This document shows, piece after piece, positions 36,503 to 46,103 of a stretch of DNA of 64,000 nucleotides. Under the pieces are notes generated by a model. That model worked only from the letters and a program-made list of their open reading frames with translations, ran no database searches and was not told the DNA's origin. The translations under genes were made by a program, and so were the position numbers. Origin of the DNA: an uncultured Alphaproteobacteria bacterium. GTDB taxonomy: Bacteria; Pseudomonadota; Alphaproteobacteria; HIMB59; GCA-002718135. The stretch spans positions 1 to 64,000 of the forward strand of contig CACKRG010000001.1 of the NCBI GenBank assembly GCA_902602515.1. The letters are read 5' to 3'. The first letter of the stretch is position 1. The number at the start of each line of letters is the position of its first letter.

Positions 36503-37499
36503 ATTTGATTTCTACTGTTCTTTTATTTTTGTATGACTCATAAGCAGCGTTAGCTATAATTAGAGCTTTTCTACCATCTTCAAAAGTAACTTTAGGTTTT
36601 GAATTTGTTTTTACAGTTTCAATGAAGCTATTTAACTGATCTTTATAAGCTTGTTGATATCTCTCAATAAAAAAGAAATGTATTGGATCTTTAGAGCTTG
36701 TTGTGGAGGAAGTATAACGTTCAGTAGAATTTGGAGTTTGATTATTTGAAATGACCATACCTTTGCTACCAAATACTTCAACTCTTTGATCATACCCATA
36801 AACAGCTCTTCTTGAATTATTTATATGTATTAGTACGCCTGATTTAGATTTTAAAATAAACATTGCCGTATCAAAATCTTCTGCAGTTTTTACATTAGCA
36901 TCAAATAAATTTTCACCAAATGCCGATACTTCAACAATAGGATCTTCCCCTAATATAAATCTTGAAAGATCGAAATCATGAATTGTTGTATCTCTGAAGA
37001 AGCCTCCACAAGCTTTTAAATAATCCAATCCAGGTGCTGCTGGGTCACGACTTGTAATTATAATCATCTCAAGCTCTCCAATTTCTTTTTTTAATCTTGC
37101 TTGCTGTGCTTTGCTATGACTAAGATCAAATCTTCGATTAAAGCCTATTTGAATTTGAGATTTTATACCTTTCAACTCTTCTCTACATTTATTAACTTTA
37201 ATTATATCCAAATCAATTGGTTTTTCACATAATACAGGTTTACCTGCGTTTGCCGCCATTTTAATAAATTCTATATGTGTTGGTGTAGCAGATGCAATTA
37301 AAACAGCATCTGTTGTATTTGAATTAATTGCCTCCTCTGGATTATTTACCACCTCCGCTTTAGATAGGCTTGCAACATTTATTGCAATTTCTCTATTTAA
37401 ATCATAAACAAATTTTAACTCAGTTTCAGGATTTGAATTTATAATTTCAGAATGCATTTTTCCTATTCTTCCAGCACCAATTAGAGCAAATTTTAGCAT
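36495..37499 (-). CDS. iolG: Inositol 2-dehydrogenase-like protein (IolG)
   Basis: A 334-residue Gfo/Idh/MocA protein with the IolG pattern: ALIGAGRIGKMHSE at 5-18, LCEKPIDL, IGFNRRFD, ITSRDPAAPGLDYLKACGG, IHDFDLSRF and NSRRAVYGYDQRVEVFGS. IolG oxidises myo-inositol to scyllo-inosose with NAD+. No other iol genes (iolB, C, D, E) are in the window, so the pathway may be completed elsewhere, or the enzyme may act on another cyclic polyol. Confidence 0.78.
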   Translation of the reverse strand: MLKFALIGAGRIGKMHSEIINSNPETELKFVYDLNREIAINVASLSKAEVVNNPEEAINSNTTDAVLIASATPTHIEFIKMAANAGKPVLCEKPIDLDIIKVNKCREELKGIKSQIQIGFNRRFDLSHSKAQQARLKKEIGELEMIIITSRDPAAPGLDYLKACGGFFRDTTIHDFDLSRFILGEDPIVEVSAFGENLFDANVKTAEDFDTAMFILKSKSGVLIHINNSRRAVYGYDQRVEVFGSKGMVISNNQTPNSTERYTSSTTSSKDPIHFFFIERYQQAYKDQLNSFIETVKTNSKPKVTFEDGRKALIIANAAYESYKNKRTVEIKYD

Positions 37500-37542
37500 A
37501 ACTATTTAGAGCAGTTTAGATTAATAAAATCAAGAAATAATG

Positions 37543-38739
37543 TTAGATCTTTATCCATTTTGAATTTAATTTTGAGGATTTCTTTGCTGCAAAAATAAAT
37601 TTTATCCCTTTAACACCATCATCAATTGTTGGGTAAGATGGTACAATATTTTTTTTAGATTGCATATTAATGATGTCAGCAAATTCAGTATAAATATTTG
37701 CAAATGCTTCAAAAAAACCCTCAGGGTGTCCTGCAGCGAGCCTTGATGATGTTAAAGAAAAATTAGAAACGCCTTTACTTGCTCTAGTGATTATTTTTGT
37801 GGGTTTATCTAATTCAGTAAATTTTAAATTATTTGGATCATCCTGAAACCACTCAACTGCACCTTTGGTTCCATAAACTCTTATTTTTAGTCCATTTTCT
37901 CCTCCAGTAGCAGCTGATGAAACCCAAATTGCACCTCTTGCATTGTTATTTAGTCTAAGTAAAACAAATGCATTATCATCAACAGTTAATTCTTTTGAAA
38001 GGGTGTTTACTTCTGCAGCCAATTCTTTTACCTCTAATTCTGTTACATATCTTAATAAATGATATGCGTGTGTTCCAATTTCTGATAGTATCATTGAAGG
38101 TCCTGAGATATTTTTATCTAATCGCCATTTTAAAATTTTCCTCTCATCCTTTTTTTTAATACCAGCAGTATAACCTTGAGGATATTCTACATTAACTAAG
38201 TTTACCTTGCCTATCTTACCTGAAGTTACAATTTTTTTTGCTTCACGCAACATTGGATATGCTGAATAATTATGAGTTAATGCAAAAATAATTTTATTTT
38301 TATGCACTAGTTTTTTTAATTCTTCTGCATCAGAAATAGTAGCTGTTAATGGTTTGTCACAAATAATGTGAATACCTTTTTCAATAAACGGCTTTGCTAT
38401 TTTAAGATGATCACCTGCGGGAGTCATAATACCTAAAGCCTGAATTCCATCTTTCCTTTGTGATTCTATTAAAGCCATTTTATTATAGTTCTCGTAACAT
38501 CTTTCATGATCTAAGCCTAAAGAAGAACCAAAATTTTTAGATTTTTTTATATTTTTTGAAAATATTCCTGCTTTAAATTCAAATCTATTATCAAATCTTG
38601 CTGCCAATCTATGAGTATATCCAATAAATGAGCTTGGCCCACCCCCAATAAAACCAATTCTAATTTTTTTATTGTTATTTAAGATATCATTTCGTAATAA
38701 ATTCAATTTACCAAAGGCAATTTTTTCTTTTTTTGCCAT
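37543..38739 (-). CDS. Gfo/Idh/MocA-family oxidoreductase
   Basis: A 398-residue dehydrogenase. The Rossmann start is RIGFIGGGPSSFIGYTHRLA, the family hallmark is ICDKPLT (a DKP version of EKP) and the active-site histidine segment is LSEIGTHAYHLLRY. HPEGFFEAFANIY near the end is common in sugar and inositol dehydrogenase-like members. It shares one base (TAATG) with the upstream SDR gene, so both act in the same route. Substrate unknown. Confidence 0.85.
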   Translation of the reverse strand: MAKKEKIAFGKLNLLRNDILNNNKKIRIGFIGGGPSSFIGYTHRLAARFDNRFEFKAGIFSKNIKKSKNFGSSLGLDHERCYENYNKMALIESQRKDGIQALGIMTPAGDHLKIAKPFIEKGIHIICDKPLTATISDAEELKKLVHKNKIIFALTHNYSAYPMLREAKKIVTSGKIGKVNLVNVEYPQGYTAGIKKKDERKILKWRLDKNISGPSMILSEIGTHAYHLLRYVTELEVKELAAEVNTLSKELTVDDNAFVLLRLNNNARGAIWVSSAATGGENGLKIRVYGTKGAVEWFQDDPNNLKFTELDKPTKIITRASKGVSNFSLTSSRLAAGHPEGFFEAFANIYTEFADIINMQSKKNIVPSYPTIDDGVKGIKFIFAAKKSSKLNSKWIKI

Positions 38740-39509
38740 TAATTTACTATTCCACCATCAACAATGTAATTTTGAGCAGTGCAGCCTGAACTTTGATCTG
38801 ATGCAAAGAATAAAACAGCCTTGGAAATATCATCAGGTACCAACATTCTTTTAATACATTGACGTTCTAATTGTTTCTTTTCAATTTCAGGAGTAAGCCA
38901 CATTCTTTTTTGTCTTTCAGTAATAATCCATCCTGGAACAACACAATTAACTCTTATATTAAACTCACCAAGATCTCTAGCAAGTGTTCTAGTTAGCCCC
39001 ATAATTGCAGATTTAGCTGTAGTGTAACCTGGCATTCCTCCTTGAGCCAACATCCATGAAAAACTACCTATATTTACTATAGTACCAGTACCCATTTCTT
39101 TCATATCTTTATAGACAGCTTGAGTTGCAAAAAAATAGTGTTTTAAGTTTATATTCATTCTATCATCCCAATATTCGGGCGTTACACTATCTAAATTATG
39201 TCTTTCATCATTAGCTGCATTATTGATTAGTATACTAATGGGTCCTAATTTTTCTCTTATTAATTTTATTGATTTTTTAAGTTCATCTATTTTTTTAAGA
39301 TTACATTTAATAAAAGTTGCTTTTAAATTATATTTTTTTTCTAACTTTGTGACTAAATCACTTCCTAGTTTTTCTTCAATATCCAAAAATGCTACTTTTG
39401 ACTTTTGTGTAATAAAATGTTCAACAATATTTTCTCCTATTCCTGAAGCGCCTCCTGTAATTAGAACAACTTTGTTTTCTAGTGAAGGGTAAATTGCAAA
39501 TTCTTCCAT
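38739..39509 (-). CDS. Short-chain dehydrogenase (sugar 1-dehydrogenase-like)
   Basis: A 256-residue classical SDR. Cofactor motif TGGASGIGE at about 19-27, NNAA near 92, catalytic S-Y-K in GSFSWMLAQGGMPGYTTAKSA, and GWIITERQKRMW after the active site. The C-terminal GCTAQNYIVDGGIVN is typical of proteobacterial aldose or gluconate dehydrogenases. It is the first gene of the small minus-strand set and is divergent by 27 bp from the dehydratase-like gene, which suggests a sugar to lactone to sugar-acid route. Confidence 0.85.
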   Translation of the reverse strand: MEEFAIYPSLENKVVLITGGASGIGENIVEHFITQKSKVAFLDIEEKLGSDLVTKLEKKYNLKATFIKCNLKKIDELKKSIKLIREKLGPISILINNAANDERHNLDSVTPEYWDDRMNINLKHYFFATQAVYKDMKEMGTGTIVNIGSFSWMLAQGGMPGYTTAKSAIMGLTRTLARDLGEFNIRVNCVVPGWIITERQKRMWLTPEIEKKQLERQCIKRMLVPDDISKAVLFFASDQSSGCTAQNYIVDGGIVN

Positions 39510-39536
39510 GAATAATATTATATTTATTCTAATTTT

Positions 39537-41057
39537 ATGATAATTATTAAAAGAATGTTTAACATAATAAAATTAAATGAAAAAGATAATATTGGTATTG
39601 CACCAATGGATATTCCAGAAAATGTAGATTTAAATATCGGAATAAAATCAAAAACTAAAGTTCCTTATGGTCATAAAATTTCAACAAAAAATATTAAAAA
39701 GGGAGAATTTATTTTTAGATATGGTCAAATAATAGGAATTTCTCTTACAAATATAATGCAGGGTGAGCATGTTCATTCTCATAATTTATCTTTTTCTGAA
39801 TTTGAAAGAAATTATAAAAATGATTTTGATCACCAAATATCAAATAATATTAATAATGAATTATTTTTTAATGGTTATAAAAGAGAAAATGGTGCATCAG
39901 GAACTAGAAATTATATTGGTTTAATTAGTACAGTAAATTGTTCTGCAACAGTTGTAAAAAAAATTGCTAACAAAGTAAATTTAAAACTTAAAGAATTAAA
40001 TTTTAAAAATATTGATGGTGCAGTTTGTTTAAAGCACTCTTCTGGATGTGGAATGAATACTACAAGTTATGGTATGAATGTATTTAATAGAACTATAGAA
40101 GGTTTCAAAATCCATCCTAATTTTGCTAAAGTTTATGTAATTGGCTTAGGATGTGAGTGTGCTCAGATATCATTATACAATAATGATCAAATAAATAGAA
40201 ATGTAGAATATTTAAACATTCAAGATGAAGGTGGTACAAAAGAAATAGTAAATAAAGTATCTATTAATATTATTGATCAACTTGAAAAAATTAATAAGAT
40301 AAAAAGAACTAACATACCAGTATCAGAATTAACTCTTGCTTTGCAGTGTGGTGGATCCGATTCATATTCTGGAATTACTGCAAATCCTGCACTTGGATTT
40401 GCATCTGATTTATTAATTGATTGTGGAGGATCATCAATATTATCAGAAACTCCAGAAATCTATGGTGCAGAACATTTGTTGTATGAAAGATCAACAAACA
40501 AATTAAATATTGAAAAAATTGAAAAACAAATTGATTGGTGGAAAGATCATTTAAGGAAAAGCAATAGCGCACTAGATAACAATCCCTCTCCAGGAAATAA
40601 AAAGGGTGGTTTGACTACTATACTCGAAAAAGCTCTTGGAGCAGTGTCAAAAAGTGGAACTAAAAATATGGTTGATGTCTTAGATTATGCGGAAAGAATA
40701 AAATATAAAGGTTTTAATTTTATGAATAGCCCTGGATATGATCCAGTATCAGTAACGGGACAAGTTGCATCTGGTGCCAATGTTATATGTTTTACCACTG
40801 GACGAGGCTCATGCTTTGGATTTAAACCAGCCCCTAGTATAAAGATAGCTACTAATACTAATATGTTTAATAAACTAGAGGAAGATATGGACATAAATGC
40901 TGGTACTATAATGGATAGTGAAAAATCCATAGAGGAAGTGGGAAAAGAAATATTTAATAAAGTTATATCAGTAGCTTCAGGTGAAAAGTCAAAAAGTGAA
41001 ATTAATGAATATGGTGATGACGAATTCAATCCATGGATAATTGATCCTACGTTGTAA
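39537..41057 (+). CDS. UxaA/GarD-family sugar-acid dehydratase
   Basis: A 506-residue altronate/galactarate dehydratase-type protein; the ATG at 39555 is an alternative start closer to the conserved IIKLNEKDNIGIA. An N-terminal SAF-like domain (about 1-95) is followed by the catalytic part: GTRNYIGLISTVNCSATV, LKHSSGCGMNT, LALQCGGSDSYSG, and TGRGSCFGFKPAPSIKIATN. The cysteines match the family's iron site. It removes water from a hexonate or aldarate. Divergent SDR and Gfo/Idh/MocA genes could supply the acid. Confidence 0.85.
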   Translation: MIIIKRMFNIIKLNEKDNIGIAPMDIPENVDLNIGIKSKTKVPYGHKISTKNIKKGEFIFRYGQIIGISLTNIMQGEHVHSHNLSFSEFERNYKNDFDHQISNNINNELFFNGYKRENGASGTRNYIGLISTVNCSATVVKKIANKVNLKLKELNFKNIDGAVCLKHSSGCGMNTTSYGMNVFNRTIEGFKIHPNFAKVYVIGLGCECAQISLYNNDQINRNVEYLNIQDEGGTKEIVNKVSINIIDQLEKINKIKRTNIPVSELTLALQCGGSDSYSGITANPALGFASDLLIDCGGSSILSETPEIYGAEHLLYERSTNKLNIEKIEKQIDWWKDHLRKSNSALDNNPSPGNKKGGLTTILEKALGAVSKSGTKNMVDVLDYAERIKYKGFNFMNSPGYDPVSVTGQVASGANVICFTTGRGSCFGFKPAPSIKIATNTNMFNKLEEDMDINAGTIMDSEKSIEEVGKEIFNKVISVASGEKSKSEINEYGDDEFNPWIIDPTL

Positions 41058-41074
41058 TTTTATTTATTTAAAAA

Positions 41075-42109
41075 TTAATTTCTTATTAAGTTATTTTCCT
41101 TTAAATATTCCCAGAATTCCTTATCTATTTTTTTATTGTATAATTCAATATTTTCATTGACCTGAGTCGATGAAGTCATACCGAGTAAACAAGATGATAC
41201 AATAGAATTATCATATGGAAATTGAATAGCAGCTTGTTTTAGTTCCAATGAAAATTTATTACATGCATCTCTTAATTTATATGCTTTTTGAAGCCAATAT
41301 TCAGCGGTTTCAAAATTTTTTGGCTTTCTAACTAAACTTTCAGTCAAGTTCTTGTTCCAATTATTATCTAGTTTGGAGTAATCAAAATATGTATTTGGAC
41401 TAGGATCAATTAAAATACCACTATTAAAAACACCACCTAATACTAAAGAAATATTATTTTTCTGACATACTGGAATTAGTTCATCTAAGCTTGTTTGATC
41501 TATTAAAGTATACCGGCCAGCTAATAAAAAACAATCAAAACAGCCTTCTTTTGCAAATTCAATAAGCATTTCATTTTGATTCATTCCACAACCTATTGCT
41601 TTTACAACACCTTCATCTCTTAACTGTATCATGGCTTTTACAGCGCCTTTTTTTGCATCTTCAAAATGGTCTGGATGATTATCAGGATCATGAAGATAAA
41701 GAATATCTATTTTATCTAAACCCAATCTTTTAAGACTATCTTCAATTGATTGCATAGCACCATCATAGGTAAAATTGAATACTGAGTCTTTATCTTGAGG
41801 AGAGCCAATGAATTTTTCTACAGCTTTAGATTTTTTAGTATCAACAATCAGCCTTCCTACTTTTGTTGAAATAACAAAGTCTTCTCTTTTTTGTTTTTGT
41901 AAAAAATTACCTAATCTTTTTTCAGACATTCCAGATCCATAAAGTGGTGCTGTATCAAAATACCTTATTCCTTTAATCCAAGCAGTTTCAAGAGAGAGAT
42001 TGGCGTCCTGATCACTTACAGCTACTGGCCAACCACCTAAGGGTGCGCATCCAAAACCAAGCTCAGATACTTCAATATTGGTATTGCCAATTTTTCTTTT
42101 ATTTATCAT
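41075..42109 (-). CDS. Aldo/keto reductase
   Basis: A 344-residue NAD(P)-dependent oxidoreductase. Start set at the ATG at 42109; the longer frame begins at TTG inside the preceding gene. The catalytic tetrad is visible: FDTAPLYGSG (D, Y), STKVGRL (K) and YLHDPDNH (H). Members of this branch include L-fucose dehydrogenase and D-threo-aldose dehydrogenase. It follows the iron alcohol dehydrogenase by 7 bp and is the last gene of that run, so it may reduce or oxidise an aldehyde or sugar. Confidence 0.82.
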   Translation of the reverse strand: MINKRKIGNTNIEVSELGFGCAPLGGWPVAVSDQDANLSLETAWIKGIRYFDTAPLYGSGMSEKRLGNFLQKQKREDFVISTKVGRLIVDTKKSKAVEKFIGSPQDKDSVFNFTYDGAMQSIEDSLKRLGLDKIDILYLHDPDNHPDHFEDAKKGAVKAMIQLRDEGVVKAIGCGMNQNEMLIEFAKEGCFDCFLLAGRYTLIDQTSLDELIPVCQKNNISLVLGGVFNSGILIDPSPNTYFDYSKLDNNWNKNLTESLVRKPKNFETAEYWLQKAYKLRDACNKFSLELKQAAIQFPYDNSIVSSCLLGMTSSTQVNENIELYNKKIDKEFWEYLKENNLIRN

Positions 42110-42116
42110 CGTAATT

Positions 42117-43271
42117 TTAGAGTATACCCTCAAAAGAATGTTGATAAAGTTTTAAAAAATCGTCTTGATTTAATTTTATTGGATTTGAGCCAGTAGAAGG
42201 ATCGTTTAAAGCCATAACACTCATTTTTTCAAAATTAGAATCGTCATCAATTAATTCTTTTAAAGTATGCGGAATAGATAATAACTTTCTCAAATCTAGT
42301 ATCCAATCTAAAAAAGAATTGAATGATGGATTTGATAAATTTAAATATCTCGAAAGATCTACTATCTTATTTTCAATTGCTTCTTTATTTCTAATTAGAA
42401 CATAGGGCATAAATACTGCATTTGTTAAACCGTGATGCGTATTATAAATTGCACCAATAGGATGACTGAGTGAATGTATCGCTCCTAAACCTTTTTGAAA
42501 TGCTATCGAGCCCATAGATGAACTTGCAAGCATATTTGCCCTAGCTCTTATATTATTACCATCTTTGTAAGCTGCAAATAAATTATCTTTGATTATTTTC
42601 ATTCCTTCTAAAGCTATTCCTTGTGATAATGGATGAAAAATAACAGATGAATAGGCCTCAAGACAGTGTGCCAATGCATCCATTCCAGTAAAAGCAGTTA
42701 AAGAAGGGGGTAAAGGAATAGTTAGATCAGGATCTAGTATAACAATTGAAGGAAGCATTTTAGGATGAAAAATGATTTTTTTTTCTTTTGTAACCTCATT
42801 AGTAAAAACTGAAGCTCGTCCTGTTTCTGAACCAGTTCCTGCTGTAGTAGGTACAGCTATTATCGGAAATATTACATCACTATTTGCACGAGTCCACCAG
42901 TCACCAATATCTTCAAAATCCCATAATGGTCTTTCTTGTTTAGACATAAAAGCAATACCTTTTCCAGTGTCCATCCCAGATCCACCCCCTACCGCAATAA
43001 CACCATCGTGATTATTTTGGTTGAATTGCGTAACACCATCTTCCACATTTTGACCTGTAGGATTTGATTTTACATTGCTAAATATATCTGTTGATTGATT
43101 TAAAGAATTATTAATTTTATTTATTATATCAGTTTGTAAAATACCTGGATCAGTAACTATTAAAGGATTTTTCATGTTTAAATCATTACATGCTTTTTGG
43201 ATATCTTTTATTCTGTTTAAACCAAACCACATTTTTGTTGGATAATTCCAGTTTATATTTTCAATTTCCAT
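42117..43271 (-). CDS. Iron-containing alcohol dehydrogenase
   Basis: A 384-residue group III alcohol dehydrogenase. The NAD site is GGGSGMDTGKG at 95-105 and VPTTAGTGSE at 140-149. Metal ligands are D198 and H202 (GMDALAHCLEAYSS), H266 (AIHSLSHPIGA) and H280 (HHGLTNA). It interconverts an alcohol and its aldehyde. Its start shares one base with the stop of the aldehyde dehydrogenase gene, and a GS homologue follows upstream, so the substrate may be an amino alcohol or hydroxy acid semialdehyde. Confidence 0.9.
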   Translation of the reverse strand: MEIENINWNYPTKMWFGLNRIKDIQKACNDLNMKNPLIVTDPGILQTDIINKINNSLNQSTDIFSNVKSNPTGQNVEDGVTQFNQNNHDGVIAVGGGSGMDTGKGIAFMSKQERPLWDFEDIGDWWTRANSDVIFPIIAVPTTAGTGSETGRASVFTNEVTKEKKIIFHPKMLPSIVILDPDLTIPLPPSLTAFTGMDALAHCLEAYSSVIFHPLSQGIALEGMKIIKDNLFAAYKDGNNIRARANMLASSSMGSIAFQKGLGAIHSLSHPIGAIYNTHHGLTNAVFMPYVLIRNKEAIENKIVDLSRYLNLSNPSFNSFLDWILDLRKLLSIPHTLKELIDDDSNFEKMSVMALNDPSTGSNPIKLNQDDFLKLYQHSFEGIL

Positions 43272-44650
43272 TAGATTGTCCTTATGTGATAACTTTTTGC
43301 TCTAGTTAGATGATCAAAACCTAAAACTGATAGTGTTACACCAATACCAGTATCTTTAACTCCAGTCCATGCAAGACCTGGATCAAGATAATCACATCTA
43401 TTCATAAAAAATGTTCCAGTTTCAATTTTTGACCCCATATCTTTTGCAAATTCTGTGTCTGAAGTCCAAACACTTGCAGTTAATCCATAATCACTATCAT
43501 TCATAAGTTGTATTGCTTCCTTTTCATTAGAAACTTTCATTATACCAACTGTTGGGCCAAATGTTTCTTCTTTCATAAATTCCATTGAATGATCAACATC
43601 TACCAAAGCTGAAGGCCCTACATAGCAATTGGAGCCATCATCCATTTTGAAAATTTTTTCATTAACAATATTTTTTCCCCCTAAATTAATTGCTTTTGAA
43701 ACTTGTGATCGAATATATTTTGCCGCTTTTAATTTTACAACTGGACCTAAATTAGTCTCTTTTTCTAATGGATTTCCTAAAATATATTTTTCAGTAGTGT
43801 TTTTAAATCCCTCTATAAATTGATCGTATATCTTTTCATCAACATAAATTCTTTCAATACCACAACAAGATTGACCAGAATTAAAGTATGATCCATCAAC
43901 TAAATTTTCAATAGCATGATTAATATTACAATCACTTCTCACATAAGCGGGGTCTTTTCCACCAAGTTCTAATCCAGCATTTATAAATCGTGTACCTATT
44001 GACTTTTTTATTTCTCTGCCTCCACTTACTGACCCAGTGAATAAAACATGATTTATTCTGGTATCTGATATTACTTTAGAAGTTGTTGAATGATCTAAAT
44101 GTAAAAATTGAAAAATATTATTGGGTAGATTTGCTTTTTTAGCAGCTTCAAATAACTGTTCAGCACAAAGTGGAGTCTGAGATGAATGTTTAAGTATAAC
44201 TGCATTACCTGCAAGTAAACTCGGTACTATTGAATTAACTGAAGTGTTAAATGGATAATTCCAAGGAGCAATTACAAATATTGTCCCTAAAGGTTCCTTC
44301 TTTATAAAATTATCAAATTCATTATCTTTTTTTGATGTTACATTTTCTAATGCTTTATCTGAATTATTTATCATGAACTTTGCTCTTTCTTCAAATCCAC
44401 GCATCTCACCAGGGCATTGACTTATAGGTCTGCCAATTTGTCTACATAAAGTCTCAACTACTTCTTGTTGGTTTGATAAAAAACTATCAACAAATTTTTC
44501 TATTAGAGTTTTTCTCTCAGCTAAAGAAGTATTACTCCAATCTTTTCTTGCTATTAAAGAACTTTCTAATACATTTTCTACTTCAGAATTGGATGCAAAA
44601 TTTCTTTCAACAAGTATTGAATTATCTATTGGGGTAACTGTTTTAATCAT
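43271..44650 (-). CDS. Aldehyde dehydrogenase
   Basis: A 459-residue NAD(P)-dependent enzyme. Active-site residues N131 (IAPWNYPFN), E228 (GLELGGKDP) and C262 (NSGQSCCGIERIYV) are all present. The protein is slightly shorter than usual at the N-terminus. Operon: GS homologue, this gene, iron alcohol dehydrogenase, aldo-keto reductase, all overlapping or within 8 bp. It is likely to oxidise an amino aldehyde produced from an amine. Confidence 0.9.
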   Translation of the reverse strand: MIKTVTPIDNSILVERNFASNSEVENVLESSLIARKDWSNTSLAERKTLIEKFVDSFLSNQQEVVETLCRQIGRPISQCPGEMRGFEERAKFMINNSDKALENVTSKKDNEFDNFIKKEPLGTIFVIAPWNYPFNTSVNSIVPSLLAGNAVILKHSSQTPLCAEQLFEAAKKANLPNNIFQFLHLDHSTTSKVISDTRINHVLFTGSVSGGREIKKSIGTRFINAGLELGGKDPAYVRSDCNINHAIENLVDGSYFNSGQSCCGIERIYVDEKIYDQFIEGFKNTTEKYILGNPLEKETNLGPVVKLKAAKYIRSQVSKAINLGGKNIVNEKIFKMDDGSNCYVGPSALVDVDHSMEFMKEETFGPTVGIMKVSNEKEAIQLMNDSDYGLTASVWTSDTEFAKDMGSKIETGTFFMNRCDYLDPGLAWTGVKDTGIGVTLSVLGFDHLTRAKSYHIRTI

Positions 44651-44656
44651 AAATAG

Positions 44657-46015
44657 TTAACCTCTCTCAAAATATCTTCTAAGCTGCCAATCATTTACAG
44701 AAGAATCATAATCTTTTTGTTCCCATTCAGCTGCATGAATATAATGTTCTAAAACTTCTTTACTAAATATTTCTTTCAATAATTTTGATTTTTTTGCAAG
44801 TTGAATTGCTTCATTTAGTGTGTTTGGAACTTCATTAACTTTTTTCTCATAAATATTTCCAGTATATGGATTTTCTAACTTTAGTTTATTCTTAATTCCA
44901 TATAATCCAGCACCAACTAGTGATGCAAAAGCTAAATAAGGATTTACATCTGCACCAGGCACTCTGCATTCAATTCTAATTGATGAACCGTGACCTGCCA
45001 ACCTAAAGCCAGCTGTTCTATTATCTATACCCCAAACTGATTTAGTTGGTGCAAAAGATCCCTCTTGGAATCTTTTATATGAATTAATATTTGGAGCTAA
45101 AAAAATTGAAATATCTGAAAGAAATTTAATTTGTCCAGCAACATAACTTTTGAAAATATCAGACATCCCATATTTATCTTTTGAATTATAAAAAATATTT
45201 TTTTTTGTTTTTTTATCAAAAAGTGAGTTGTGAATATGACAAGAACTTCCACAAACATCTTTGTTGTACTTTGCCATAAATGTAATTGCTTTGTTATTTT
45301 TAAATGCAATTTCTTTTGCAGCATTTTTAATAAGAATATGATTGTCGGCCATATTTAATGCATCTGTAAAAACAACATTAATTTCTTCCTGACCTGGAGC
45401 AGCTTCACCTTTAGAACACTCTACATAAATACCTGACTCTAAAAGAGAATTTCTTAACTCACGCATTACATCTTCTTCTTTAGTGGTTTGAAAAATCATA
45501 TAATCTTCTATGTACCATGATGATTCTTTAAAATTGGTATAATTTTTTTTATGTATTTCTTCATAAGTTTGATTAAATAAAAAAAACTCTAGCTCTGAGC
45601 CAACCATAGAAACAAAACCCATATCATCTGCTTTTTTTAATACATCTTTTAGTATTTGCCTTGTTGAGTGCTCAAGTGGTTTTTTGCCATTATGATCCAG
45701 ACAATCACACAAAACTATTGCTGTTTTTTCTAACCAATGAGCAATTTTAATTGTTTTTAAATCAGGTATTACAGTCATGTCGCCATAACCAGTATCCCAG
45801 GATGAAGATTTATATCCTGGTACAGTAAACATATCCATATCTACTGTGTAGAGATAGTCACACATATGTGTTTCTTTATAAATGTAATCTATAAATGCTT
45901 TTCCAGTTACTCTTTTTCCATTTAATCTACCTTGCATATCTGAAACACACACAAGTACCGTATCTATTTCTTTAGTTTGTATTTTTTTCTTTAAATTGTT
46001 AAATGTAATAGTCAT
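44657..46015 (-). CDS. Glutamine-synthetase-family gamma-glutamyl-amine ligase (PuuA-like)
   Basis: A 452-residue ligase. Active-site segments: GSELEFFLFNQ, CSKGEAAPGQEEINVVF, GSSCHIHNSLF, and RIECRVPGADVNPYLAF. The start SDMQGRLNGKRVTGKAF and GAAPGQ-type substrate loop resemble gamma-glutamylputrescine synthetase and related amine ligases rather than ammonia-using GlnA. With PotABCD-type transport, a DadA-like oxidoreductase and aldehyde dehydrogenases around it, a polyamine or aliphatic amine is the likely substrate. Third GS homologue in the window. Confidence 0.8.
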   Translation of the reverse strand: MTITFNNLKKKIQTKEIDTVLVCVSDMQGRLNGKRVTGKAFIDYIYKETHMCDYLYTVDMDMFTVPGYKSSSWDTGYGDMTVIPDLKTIKIAHWLEKTAIVLCDCLDHNGKKPLEHSTRQILKDVLKKADDMGFVSMVGSELEFFLFNQTYEEIHKKNYTNFKESSWYIEDYMIFQTTKEEDVMRELRNSLLESGIYVECSKGEAAPGQEEINVVFTDALNMADNHILIKNAAKEIAFKNNKAITFMAKYNKDVCGSSCHIHNSLFDKKTKKNIFYNSKDKYGMSDIFKSYVAGQIKFLSDISIFLAPNINSYKRFQEGSFAPTKSVWGIDNRTAGFRLAGHGSSIRIECRVPGADVNPYLAFASLVGAGLYGIKNKLKLENPYTGNIYEKKVNEVPNTLNEAIQLAKKSKLLKEIFSKEVLEHYIHAAEWEQKDYDSSVNDWQLRRYFERG

Positions 46016-46103
46016 TATTAATTATTATTGATTAAGCCTATCATTATTCTTTTCAAAGTGATAAAGAATTATACTTAAATAACTAAAATATAAAGTAAGA
46101 AAT

